Origin: an uncultured Acidobacteriaceae bacterium
GTDB taxonomy: Bacteria > Acidobacteriota > Terriglobia > Terriglobales > Acidobacteriaceae
NCBI GenBank assembly: GCA_903904755.1
Contig: CAIVDV010000057.1
Span: 1-64,000, forward strand
DNA length: 64,000 bases
Reading direction: 5' to 3'
Position 1 is the first letter of the stretch; every line of letters begins with the position of its first letter. Of this stretch, positions 26,319 to 34,809 are shown piece by piece. The notes beneath the pieces were generated by a model. It was given only the letters and a program-made list of their open reading frames with translations. It was not told the origin of the DNA and ran no database searches. Made by a program: the position numbers and the translations under genes.

Positions 26319-27917
26319 CTACTTGGCTGATTCGGTCTTCTCGATAAACGCAGCCACATCATCGTGGAACTGCTTCAGGATGGCGTCGTTCACATAGATC
26401 ATGTGTCCGGCGGCGTAGTAGCGGTAGCTGATGTTGGCCTGCAGCGCGTCGGGAATGGGCAGGTGGTGCATCTCAAACTTGCCCTCGAAGTACGGCGTGG
26501 CCAGGTCGTAATAGCCGCCCGTCAGCAGCACCTTGGTCTTGGGGTTTGACTTCAGCTTCTGCGCCAGATCGGGCATCACATTCTGCCCGCCCTCCACGCG
26601 CCGAAAATCCCAGTGGAATCCGGGCTCGCCGTAGGCGCTGGGCTTGTAGGTCCAGTCCGCGCCAAACTTCAGCTCTGTCCGCAGGTAGTGGTTGATGGCC
26701 GTCGTATATGCCGAGGAGATGGCATCACTCTGCGGGTCATACTCGGCATCCTTGCTCAGCGGATCCATATCGGGGCCCTTGTAGCGAGTATCGAGACGGC
26801 CCACTGTGGTGCCATCCGCAGACTCAAGATTCTTCGAGAAGGAGCCACCCTCCACGCGGAGGTTGCTCTTCAGCAGGTACTCGACTGGCAGGCCGGTGTA
26901 CTGGTGCAGCTTTTCCGCCACGGCCTGCTTGCGCGCGGCCGGCAGCTCTGAGCCCTGCAGCAGCGCGCTCATGTATTCGCCCAGCGCGTACTGCTCCACC
27001 TCTGCCAAAAACGGCTCCAGCTTGGCAGGGGGATTTTCAAGCTTCTTGTGGTACCACGCGGTGGCAGCGTAGGTGGGCAGCGCCAGCGCATAGGCCTGGT
27101 CCACGCCGGGGTTCAGCGAGGGCTCATCCACAGAGTTGTCAAAGCTGAGAATCGCCGAAAGCAGGATGATTCCGTTCAAATCCACATTCTGCAGGTCCGA
27201 GGCCAGCACCGCCGAGCGCGGCGTGCCGTAGCTCTCGCCAAACAGGTACTTGGGCGAGTTCCAGCGCGAGTACTTGGTGAGGAAGCGGCGAATGAAGCGC
27301 TCGAAGGCGTGTGCGTCGGCATCGATGCCCCAGAAGGCTTTCTCCTTGTCGCGGCCGAAGATGCGGCTGAAGCCGGTGCCCGGCGCATCGATGAAGACCA
27401 GATCGCTCGCGTCGAGCAGGCTGTAGTCGTTGTTCACCAGCTTGTAGGGCGCGGCGGCTTCGTGTTCCGTATCGGCCGTGACCACGCGGCGCGGGCCAAA
27501 GGAGCCCATGTGCAGCCACATCGTCGAGGAGCCCGGGCCACCGTTGTAGAGGAAGGTGACGGGACGGCCCTCGGCCGGCGCGCCCTTCTTGAAGTAGGCG
27601 GTGTAGAAGATGCGGGCGGTTGCCGGGCCGTCTTCCAGCTTGTCCTTGTCACCGATGCCGGCCTCGGGAAGCCACTTGCCGTCCAGCGTCAGCAACGCGT
27701 CCTGGCTGTTGTTGCCGGCCACGGTCAGCGTTCCCGCCACGGCCTGGTAGGCAATCTGCTTGCCGCCCACGGTAACCACGCCCTCGGTTGTCGAGTCAGC
27801 CTGCACAGCCACATCGGGCTTTTTCTCGGCACCGGCGGCAGGCTTATCCTGCGCGCCGGCAAAACTCACAGTCAGTACAACCAATCCAAACACCATTCCA
27901 CGACGCATCATTTGCAA
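26319..27917 (-). CDS. Peptidase S10 family serine carboxypeptidase
   Basis: This is a secreted serine carboxypeptidase-like protein of 532 residues with a signal peptide (about 1-23). The S10 fold is marked by LYNGGPGSS (oxyanion), IDAPGTGFS, the nucleophile motif FGESYGT (Ser229), Asp in GGYYDLATP and His in YYAAGHMIY. The first codon would be TTG 27917, at good distance from GGAGAGG; ATG 27911 is the alternative. It lies 91 bp downstream of the TonB receptor on the same strand and may share its TPP-controlled transcript. Why a peptidase should be linked to thiamine is unclear. Confidence 0.88.
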   Translation of the reverse strand: MQMMRRGMVFGLVVLTVSFAGAQDKPAAGAEKKPDVAVQADSTTEGVVTVGGKQIAYQAVAGTLTVAGNNSQDALLTLDGKWLPEAGIGDKDKLEDGPATARIFYTAYFKKGAPAEGRPVTFLYNGGPGSSTMWLHMGSFGPRRVVTADTEHEAAAPYKLVNNDYSLLDASDLVFIDAPGTGFSRIFGRDKEKAFWGIDADAHAFERFIRRFLTKYSRWNSPKYLFGESYGTPRSAVLASDLQNVDLNGIILLSAILSFDNSVDEPSLNPGVDQAYALALPTYAATAWYHKKLENPPAKLEPFLAEVEQYALGEYMSALLQGSELPAARKQAVAEKLHQYTGLPVEYLLKSNLRVEGGSFSKNLESADGTTVGRLDTRYKGPDMDPLSKDAEYDPQSDAISSAYTTAINHYLRTELKFGADWTYKPSAYGEPGFHWDFRRVEGGQNVMPDLAQKLKSNPKTKVLLTGGYYDLATPYFEGKFEMHHLPIPDALQANISYRYYAAGHMIYVNDAILKQFHDDVAAFIEKTESAK

Positions 27918-28008
27918 AAGAATCCTCTCCGTTTCACAAATCCAATAGACGCAACTCTAGACGAAATGCTCAGGAATCTCCACCCCAAACCGCCGGGCGG
28001 TCCCTGAC

Positions 28009-30342
28009 CTAGAAGTGATACTGCGCGGAAAGCCGCACCGTGGTCGGCGCTCCCAGGTGCACAAAGGTGTCGCCGTAGTTGGCGCCAGTGTCCTTCCAGT
28101 AGCGCTTGTTCAGCACGTTGTCCGCAAACAGGCGGATGCTGAGGCGCCCGCCGTCGCCGCCGGGGGCGTACTTCAGGCCCAGGTTGAAGAGGTTGTACCC
28201 GCCCACGCTCACCAGATCGTCCCGGGTGGCCTGCTTGCGGCCTGTCCAGCTCCAGCCGGGCAGCAGGTGTAGGTCGTGCAAACCAGCGGCAAAGCGCGCC
28301 GGCACAGCAATATCCGCAAACGAAGCCACCTTGAGCCGGGGCTGGTTGATGACCTGCTTTCCGTCGTAAGCCGGGGTGCCGGTATTGTTGGCAGTGGCCT
28401 TGATTGCCGCTGCGGAGGCGGAGATGCGCACCCACCCGGCGGCCTTGCCCTGCGCGCCCAACTCCAGCCCGTCGTGGGTTTCGCGGCCTTCCGAGACGAA
28501 GGTGAGGTTGCCGTTTGCGTCCGGCCCCTGCGGATAGAAGAACGGCGCGCGCATGTGGAAGAGCGCCCCGGTCAGCAGGATGCGGCGGCCGGGCTCGAAT
28601 TTTGCGCCCACCTCAACCTGGCGGGTGAAAAACGGCGCCAGGTAGTAGCCGCCCGCCCAGAACGGCGCCTGCGGCCCCAGGCCCAGCAGCACACTGTAGG
28701 TGGAGTAGAGGGTAAGCGCCGGCCTCGGCGTCCACGAGGCAGCATAGCGCGGCAGCCAGAGCAGCTTGTTGGTGGCCAGCTCGGCAACGGATCCATCGGG
28801 CTGCGGCTGGGCGAAGTTGTGGTCGCGCAGGCTGTCCATCCGCCCCCCAACCGTGAGCTGGAATCCCCCGGGCAGGCTCACGCGATCTTCCGCCAGCAGC
28901 GCCGTCTGGTGGTTATCCTCAGTCAACTGAACCGGGCCGGCGGTGTCCTGGGCAGTCACATCGGGATAGACGATGTTGGGCTGGTAGATGTTTTCCACGC
29001 CGATGGCCAGGTAGACGGCTCCGTTCTGCACGGTGGAAGGTGCGTTGGCCGGGGCCGGGCCGGGCAGTTGCACCGCACGCGCAAAGAGATTGGCTCCCAG
29101 CGCGAGGTTGTGGGTGACGGCGCCGGTCTTCAGGCGCCCTTCCACAACCGCCTCGGCAGTTGCGTCGGTGCGCAGTTCGCCGGGGCTGCGGTAATCGTAG
29201 ATCTCGTAGCTGCCATCCGGGCAGAAGAACCAGTACGGCGTGTCGCAGAGCTGGTTGCCGGTGGCCGGGTCGTAGGCTGCGCCATAGGGATAGATGACGT
29301 TGTCGTCGATGAGCGAGCGGCTGAGGCCCCCGGCGGCAAAGGCGCGCCACCCGGCAAGCAAACCGTGCTCACCCAGCCCCGTGTCCAGCCGAACGCTGGT
29401 GTTCACCGTGTCAAAGGTGTTCGGCTTGGACCAGGGCTGGTCGCCGAGCATGTTTGACGCATAAGCCGGGAACGGAACGGTGGTGCCGCCCAGCAACTGA
29501 TAGCCCGCCACAGAGCGCTGCACCTTGTGCTGGTATTCGAAATCCCCGCTGAGCGTGGTGTCGGGCGCAAGCTTCCAGTCCCCCGCAAACCCCGCCGCGC
29601 CACGCACCCCATTGGCATCGCGAACGTAGGTATGCGCGTCTTCGCCGGTCAGGTTCACGCGCACGCCAAACCGCTTGCCACCGCCGACATTTCCGCCAAA
29701 AAGCGTCCCCAGATCGAGCGTTCCGTAGCTGGTGCCGCGGTGGTCGGTGGCCATCTCCAGCGTCTTCACCAGCGCCGGCCGCCGCGTGACAAAGTTCACC
29801 AACCCGCCTGCCGCCGTCACTCCGCTCGCCAGGCCAGGAATGCCTTTCAGGAACTCCACCCGCTCCTTGTTTTCCAGCGCCACATCCTGCTCGCCGGCGA
29901 CGGTGAGCCCGTTGATTTGCAGCGCTGTGGCAAGGTCCAGCGAGAAGCCGCGGATGGCGAAGTCGCCGTAGTAACCCACCGGGGCGTAGTCCTCGCCGAC
30001 TGAGGCATCGTTCTTCACTACGTCGGATAACACGCGGGAAAACTGGTCTGTCATCAGGTCCCGCGGCACCACGGTCACAGCCACCGGCGCCTCAGCCAGC
30101 GGCAGTCCACCCAGGTTGCCCACACCCACCTCGGTGGGCAGATAGTCGTTCTGCACCTTGTCGTGGACGATGACCGTCGTCGTGACCGGGGCAATCTTCT
30201 GCTGCGGCGCGGGACTCTGCGCGGAGGCCTGCCCGCTGGCGGCGCGGGACAACGCCAGCACCAGCAAGACCGCAAAAAACGTGGCATTCGAGCGGCGAGC
30301 GAGCAGGGAGGAAAGCGAAGAGGAGCCGGTTGCGACAGACAT
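28009..30342 (-). CDS. TonB-dependent outer-membrane receptor, probable thiamine/TPP transporter
   Basis: The 777-residue TonB-dependent receptor has a signal peptide (about 1-38), plug domain (about 75-210, with GDFAIRGFSLD and GVTAAGGLVNFVTRRP) and a C-terminal beta-barrel ending in the aromatic strand VRLSAQYHF. By family it resembles siderophore receptors. The 5' leader, however, carries a TPP aptamer and a hairpin that hides its ribosome site, so the likely cargo is thiamine, its phosphates or a precursor. AAGGGG (30355-30350) lies 7 nt before the ATG and is paired in that hairpin. The cargo is inferred from regulation, not from binding residues. Confidence 0.88.
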   Translation of the reverse strand: MSVATGSSSLSSLLARRSNATFFAVLLVLALSRAASGQASAQSPAPQQKIAPVTTTVIVHDKVQNDYLPTEVGVGNLGGLPLAEAPVAVTVVPRDLMTDQFSRVLSDVVKNDASVGEDYAPVGYYGDFAIRGFSLDLATALQINGLTVAGEQDVALENKERVEFLKGIPGLASGVTAAGGLVNFVTRRPALVKTLEMATDHRGTSYGTLDLGTLFGGNVGGGKRFGVRVNLTGEDAHTYVRDANGVRGAAGFAGDWKLAPDTTLSGDFEYQHKVQRSVAGYQLLGGTTVPFPAYASNMLGDQPWSKPNTFDTVNTSVRLDTGLGEHGLLAGWRAFAAGGLSRSLIDDNVIYPYGAAYDPATGNQLCDTPYWFFCPDGSYEIYDYRSPGELRTDATAEAVVEGRLKTGAVTHNLALGANLFARAVQLPGPAPANAPSTVQNGAVYLAIGVENIYQPNIVYPDVTAQDTAGPVQLTEDNHQTALLAEDRVSLPGGFQLTVGGRMDSLRDHNFAQPQPDGSVAELATNKLLWLPRYAASWTPRPALTLYSTYSVLLGLGPQAPFWAGGYYLAPFFTRQVEVGAKFEPGRRILLTGALFHMRAPFFYPQGPDANGNLTFVSEGRETHDGLELGAQGKAAGWVRISASAAAIKATANNTGTPAYDGKQVINQPRLKVASFADIAVPARFAAGLHDLHLLPGWSWTGRKQATRDDLVSVGGYNLFNLGLKYAPGGDGGRLSIRLFADNVLNKRYWKDTGANYGDTFVHLGAPTTVRLSAQYHF

Positions 30343-30349
30343 AAGAAAA

Positions 30350-30381
30350 CCCCTTGTCCCAAAAACGTCGGAAACAAGAGG
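30350..30381 (-). promoter_or_regulatory. Shine-Dalgarno-sequestering hairpin of the TonB receptor mRNA
   Basis: On the minus strand CCTCTTGT (30381-30374) pairs with ACAAGGGG (30357-30350), 8 bp with one G-U. The second arm contains the AAGGGG ribosome site. It is the likely expression platform of the TPP riboswitch, acting on translation. Confidence 0.65.
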
Positions 30382-30429
30382 CGCTTTCGTAACAGTCGGC
30401 CCCGGTCATCCCGGCTGGCCCACGTTTCG

Positions 30430-30509
30430 GAAACTTCCCACGCCGGTATTATCCGGTTCGGGTTCGAAGGGTTTCTCTCAGCCCCGCACTCGCGAAGCAC
30501 CCCTGTTTC
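30430..30509 (-). ncRNA. TPP riboswitch aptamer (THI element)
   Basis: The minus strand shows the conserved THI core: P1 arms GAAAC (30509-30505) and GTTTC (30434-30430), AGGGGTGC, then GGGGCTGAGAG, ACCCTTCGAACC, and CCGGATAATACCGGCGTGGGA. CTGAGA and the CGGATAATxCCGGCG element are the pyrimidine and pyrophosphate sensor parts. A TAATAC hexamer at 30525-30520 could be the -10 box. The aptamer is 87 nt upstream of the TonB receptor start. Confidence 0.93.
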
Positions 30510-30632
30510 TGTTACGAGGGTATTACAAACGCGGGCCTGTGAAACATGGCCCGCACAATATTCCTTTAACCGGCTCAAATCGCGGTACATGCTCCGAGCT
30601 AAAACTATCCCGGCGCGGCCGTCCGCTCACCC

Positions 30633-32012
30633 TCAGCTCTGCTCCACAGCCTTTACCAGCAGGTTCAGCGTCCCCTTGGCATCGCCGTACAGCATCCGCG
30701 TCCGCTCCTTGAAGAACAGCGGATTCTCCAACCCCGAAAATCCCCTGCCCTGCCCGCGCTTCAGCACAATCACGCTCTTCGCCAGGTCAACTTCCAGAAT
30801 CGGCATCCCGGCGATCAGCGATTTCGGGTTATCCCGCGCATCCGGATTCACCACATCATTCGCGCCAATCACCACCACCACGTCCGTCTCCGGGAACTCC
30901 GGATTAATCTGGTCCATCTCGTACAGCGCGCTGTAGGGCACATTCGCCTCGGCCAGCAGCACGTTCATGTGCCCCGGCATGCGCCCCGCCACCGGGTGAA
31001 TGGCATATTTCACCGTCACCCCGCGCTCTTCCAGCAGCTCAGCCAGCTCGCGAACAGCGTGCTGCGCCTGTGCGGTAGCCAGCCCATATCCAGGCACAAA
31101 GATGACCCGCTTGGCGTACGCCAACTGTATCGCCGCGTCATCCAGCGGAATCTCCCGCATCGTCCCGCCCGCATTGGAGCTGGCCTCCGCCACCGTCGCG
31201 CCAAATCCCCCAAACAGCACGTTCGTGATGGAGCGGTTCATCGCCTTGCACATCAAAATCGACAGAATCAGCCCCGAGAACCCATCCAGCGTTCCGGCGA
31301 TAATCAGCACGTTATTGCCCAGGACAAAGCCGGTCGCGGTCGCCGCCAAACCCGCGTAGCTGTTCAGCAGGCTCATCACCACCGGCATGTCCGCCGAGCC
31401 AATCGGGATAACCATCATCACGCCAAAGGCCAGCGCCAGCCCCACCATCGTGTAGAAGGCCACCAGAATCGCCGGATTGATCCAGAAGGTGACAAAGCAG
31501 CCCACCATCCCCAGGCCAATCAGCGCATTCAGTACCTGCTGCCCCTTGAACTGCACCGGGGTCCCCTTGATGACCCCCTGCAGCTTGCCCGCCGCAATCA
31601 GAGATCCGGTCGTCGTCAGCGCGCCCAGCATCACCTCAAAGCCCAGCGCCCCGCGCGTGAAAACCGACATCTCCGCAGCGTGCACGTTAAACTCGGCAAT
31701 GCCCACCAGCGCCGCTGCCATCGCGCCAAAGGCGTGCGACAGCGCCGTCCGCTGCGGCATCGCCGTCATCGGCACGGTAATGCCCATCCACGCGCCAATC
31801 GCCGAGCCCAGCAGCAACCCGGCCACAATCCACACCCAGGTCACAATATGCTGGCCAATCAGCGTGCCGATAATCGCCGCAGCCATCCCCGCTTCCGCGT
31901 AGAACATCCCGCGCCGCGCCGTGTCAGGGTGGCTCATCGCCTTCAGCCCGAGAATGAAGAGAATCGATGCGACCAGGTAAGTCGCTTCCATCAGCAGGGT
32001 TGCCGGGCTCAT
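30633..32012 (-). CDS. pntB: NAD(P) transhydrogenase subunit beta (PntB)
   Basis: This is the beta subunit of the proton-translocating transhydrogenase that drives NADPH formation from NADH. The 459-residue protein has about eight to nine membrane helices (to about residue 260) followed by the NADP-binding domain III, with VPGYGLATAQAQHAVREL, VAGRMPGHMNVLLAEA, VVVIGANDVVNP and VLKRGQGRGFSGLENPLF. The start overlaps the preceding subunit by 4 bp. Confidence 0.95.
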   Translation of the reverse strand: MSPATLLMEATYLVASILFILGLKAMSHPDTARRGMFYAEAGMAAAIIGTLIGQHIVTWVWIVAGLLLGSAIGAWMGITVPMTAMPQRTALSHAFGAMAAALVGIAEFNVHAAEMSVFTRGALGFEVMLGALTTTGSLIAAGKLQGVIKGTPVQFKGQQVLNALIGLGMVGCFVTFWINPAILVAFYTMVGLALAFGVMMVIPIGSADMPVVMSLLNSYAGLAATATGFVLGNNVLIIAGTLDGFSGLILSILMCKAMNRSITNVLFGGFGATVAEASSNAGGTMREIPLDDAAIQLAYAKRVIFVPGYGLATAQAQHAVRELAELLEERGVTVKYAIHPVAGRMPGHMNVLLAEANVPYSALYEMDQINPEFPETDVVVVIGANDVVNPDARDNPKSLIAGMPILEVDLAKSVIVLKRGQGRGFSGLENPLFFKERTRMLYGDAKGTLNLLVKAVEQS

Positions 32013-32323
32013 CGCTTCACCGCCTTCGCCGTATTCGGCTCCCGCTTCTTGAACATCTTGAGCATCCGGTCCGTAATCCAGAATCCGCCCACCACGTTGA
32101 TCGTGGCCGTCGTCACCGCCGCAAAGCCCAGCAGATGCGCCACCAGCGGATAATGCGCCCCCGCCATCACCAGCGATCCAATCAGCGAAATGCCGCTGAT
32201 GGCGTTGGTGGCCGACATAAGCGGAGTGTGCAGCAACGGCGGCACACGGCTGATCACCTGGTAGCCCAGAAAGGCTGCCAGGGCAAACACGTAAACAGAA
32301 GCGATAAGTACGGCTGGGTTCAT
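32009..32323 (-). CDS. pntAB: NAD(P) transhydrogenase subunit alpha 2 (PntAB, membrane part)
   Basis: The 104-residue small membrane subunit has three helices and corresponds to the C-terminal membrane part of E. coli PntA (PPLLHTPLMSATNAISGI is the typical block). The split-alpha, three-subunit arrangement is common in alphaproteobacteria and acidobacteria. It overlaps pntB by 4 bp. Confidence 0.93.
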   Translation of the reverse strand: MNPAVLIASVYVFALAAFLGYQVISRVPPLLHTPLMSATNAISGISLIGSLVMAGAHYPLVAHLLGFAAVTTATINVVGGFWITDRMLKMFKKREPNTAKAVKR

Positions 32324-32402
32324 GGTCTCCTGCCTGATAAAACGTTGCTTGCGGCCGAGCCGCGAAAACGGGTGAAAACGATGGGGCGGGGGAAGCCAGG
32401 CC

Positions 32403-33542
32403 TCAGGTTTGCGGGGCCAGCAGCGCAGCCACCCGCGGATTCACAGGCTTGCCCTGGTGCGCCACGCACGACCCCGCAACCACCTCATCCGCAAGGTCAA
32501 TCGCCAGCTCGCCCTTTTTGACAATCAGCCCCAGAAAATTCACGATATTCCGCGCATACAGTTGGCTTGCGTGCACCGGCACCTGCGCCGCCAGATTCAT
32601 CGGTGCCAGCAGATGCACCCCGTTCAGCACCTGCGTTTCGCCGGGCTTTGTCAGTTCGCAGTTCCCACCCGCGGGCGCGGCCAGGTCCACCAGCACGGAT
32701 CCGGGCTTCATCCCCTCCACCGCAGCCCTGCGAATCAGCAGCGGCGCCGGCCGCCCCGGCACCTGCGCCGTGGTAATCACTACATCCGCCTTCGCGCAGG
32801 TTGCGGTAATCAGCGTCCGCCCGCGTTCCAGCGCCTCTTCCGTCAGCTCGGCGGCATAGCCTCCGCCACCTTCTGTGTTGATCCCGCCCAAATCCACGTC
32901 CAGGAACTTCGCGCCCAGTGATCGCACCTGCTCCCCGGCAGCCGCGCGCACGTCATACGCCTCCACCACCGCGCCCAGCCGCCGCGCCGTGGCAATCGCC
33001 TGCAAGCCCGCCACGCCCGCGCCAATCACAAAGACCTTTGCCGGCGCAATCGTTCCCGCCGCCGTCATCAGCAGCGGAAACAGCCTCGGCAAAAGATTCG
33101 CTGCCTCAATTACCGCCTTGTACCCGGCCACCGTCGCCATCGAGCTCAGCGCGTCCATCGCCTGCGCGCGGGTAATGCGCGGCACCAGCTCCATCGAAAA
33201 CAGCGTCGCCTGCGCCTCAATCGCCGGCACCAGTGCCTTCGGCGCATCCAGCGGGCGGAAGAACCCAATCAGCACCGTCCCCGGCTGCAACGTCGCCTGC
33301 TCCGCGGCCGAAAGCGGCTGCACGATGGGCAACACCTGGCTGCCGGCAACAATCGCCCGACGGTCCGCAGAAACAGTCGCTCCCGCATCCACATACGCCT
33401 GGTCGCTGGCCCCGGCGCTTGCTCCCGCCCCCGCCTCCACCACCACCGCAATGCCCTGGGCGAGAAAGCCCTTCAGGTTTTCCGGCAAAAGCGCCACGCG
33501 GGTCTCCCCGCTCTGGGTTTCCTTCAAGATTCCGATTTGCAC
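32403..33542 (-). CDS. pntAA: NAD(P) transhydrogenase subunit alpha 1 (PntAA, NAD-binding)
   Basis: This is the soluble NAD-binding domain I of the transhydrogenase, 379 residues, related to alanine dehydrogenase. It shows IGILKETQSGETRVALLPEN at the N-terminus, the Rossmann motif GAGVAGLQAIATARRLGA and VVITTAQVPGRPAPLL. GTG 33542 is chosen as start, with GGGGGAAG 6 nt upstream. It is the first gene of the pntAA-pntAB-pntB operon; the gap to pntAB is 79 bp. Confidence 0.93.
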   Translation of the reverse strand: MQIGILKETQSGETRVALLPENLKGFLAQGIAVVVEAGAGASAGASDQAYVDAGATVSADRRAIVAGSQVLPIVQPLSAAEQATLQPGTVLIGFFRPLDAPKALVPAIEAQATLFSMELVPRITRAQAMDALSSMATVAGYKAVIEAANLLPRLFPLLMTAAGTIAPAKVFVIGAGVAGLQAIATARRLGAVVEAYDVRAAAGEQVRSLGAKFLDVDLGGINTEGGGGYAAELTEEALERGRTLITATCAKADVVITTAQVPGRPAPLLIRRAAVEGMKPGSVLVDLAAPAGGNCELTKPGETQVLNGVHLLAPMNLAAQVPVHASQLYARNIVNFLGLIVKKGELAIDLADEVVAGSCVAHQGKPVNPRVAALLAPQT

Positions 33543-33654
33543 GGGTACTTCCCCCTGTGTGGAGCCCCGCTGAAGACAGACGGCGCGGCTCCGGTTCCTC
33601 AATCAACCTTAGAGAGTCGCACAGCTATCCGCTTGTGTCCATGGTCACTTCAAA

Positions 33655-34626
33655 CTAGTACGAAAGCAGGTCCCCCGCCTTCAGGAACCACGGGTCCAGC
33701 GTCTTGCGGCAGCTCACAATCTCCGCCAGCGGCGTATGGACCAGCGCACCCCCCTGCACGCCCACCAGCACACCCACATTTCCCGCAAAAAGCTGCTCCA
33801 CCGCCTCCGCACCCAGCCGCGTCCCCAAAATGCGGTCCGCGCACGTCGGCGTCGCCCCCCGCTGCACATACCCCAGCACCGTCGAGCGGAACTCAAACCC
33901 CAGCAGCAACTGCTTGTCGCGGAAGGCCTGGCAAAGCCCCTCGGCGTTGTAATTCGCCCCCTCGGCCACCACGATAATCGCGTGCGGCTTGCCCCGCTCA
34001 TATCCATCCTGGATGCGCTTGGCAATCTGCTCCGGCACCACCTCAACCTCCGGCAGCACTATCGCCTCCGCCCCGCCGGCAATCCCGGCCATCAGCGCCA
34101 GGTACCCGCACTTGCGCCCCATCACCTCCACCAGCAGCGCACGCCGGTGGCTCGATGCCGTCACCTTCAGATTGTCAATCGCATTCAGCGCCACATTCAA
34201 CGCCGTATCCACGCCTATCGTGATGTCTGACCCGCACAAATCGTTGTCGATGGTCGAAGCCACCCCCACCACCGGAAACCCCATCTGGTTGAGCGCATGC
34301 GAGCCCGTCTGCGACCCGTTGCCGCCAATCACAATCAGCCCCTCAATCCCCGCCCCGCGCAGCCTGCGAATCGCCAGTTCCCGGCCCTCTTCCGTCTGGA
34401 ACTCCGGGCAACGCGCACTCCCCAGAATCGTCCCGCCACGCTGGATAATGCTCCCCACATCCCGCGAACCCATCCGTTTGAAGTTCCCCTCAATCAGGCC
34501 GGAGTAGCCCTCCTGCACGCCCCACACCGTCAACCCCTTCGAAATGCCGGTCCGGACAACGGCTCGAATGGCTGCATTCATTCCCGGCGCGTCACCGCCA
34601 CTGGTCAGTACGGCAATACTCTTCAT
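33655..34626 (-). CDS. pfkA: 6-phosphofructokinase (PfkA)
   Basis: PfkA phosphorylates fructose-6-phosphate in glycolysis. At 323 residues it is the bacterial short form. The motifs are LTSGGDAPGMNA (N-terminal phosphate loop), TIDNDLCGSD (catalytic Asp), MGRKCGYLAL and GYVQRGATPTCADR. The nucleotide loop reads GGNGSQTG where E. coli has GGDGS; the Gly of ATP-type enzymes is kept, so ATP rather than pyrophosphate is the likely donor, but the Asp to Asn change at the metal site is unusual. It is transcribed alone. Confidence 0.92.
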   Translation of the reverse strand: MKSIAVLTSGGDAPGMNAAIRAVVRTGISKGLTVWGVQEGYSGLIEGNFKRMGSRDVGSIIQRGGTILGSARCPEFQTEEGRELAIRRLRGAGIEGLIVIGGNGSQTGSHALNQMGFPVVGVASTIDNDLCGSDITIGVDTALNVALNAIDNLKVTASSHRRALLVEVMGRKCGYLALMAGIAGGAEAIVLPEVEVVPEQIAKRIQDGYERGKPHAIIVVAEGANYNAEGLCQAFRDKQLLLGFEFRSTVLGYVQRGATPTCADRILGTRLGAEAVEQLFAGNVGVLVGVQGGALVHTPLAEIVSCRKTLDPWFLKAGDLLSY

Positions 34627-34747
34627 GCAAAAACCCCCTTCTGGCCATCAACTTGAGAATGACAGGGAAACAGGGTAAATGTCGGTGATTCGAGTCACAA
34701 ATTCCGGGCGACGGCCCTATTTGGAAGCAGTTTGGCCGAAAATTGAC

Positions 34748-34791
34748 AAAAAAATGCCGCCCGGCAGGGATTCCCCTTGCGCCAGACGGCA
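34748..34791 (-). terminator. Intrinsic terminator after the molybdenum hydroxylase genes
   Basis: On the minus strand TGCCGTCTGGC and GCCGGGCGGCA form an 11-bp stem (two G-U pairs) followed by TTTTTTT. Confidence 0.85.
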
Positions 34792-34809
34792 GTTGGTTTC
34801 AGGTCTCTC

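Noticed and set aside
28009-30342. Assignment of the TonB receptor as a siderophore receptor
   Set aside because: Family resemblance allows it, but the TPP riboswitch ahead of the gene points to thiamine; no Fur-like box was seen.
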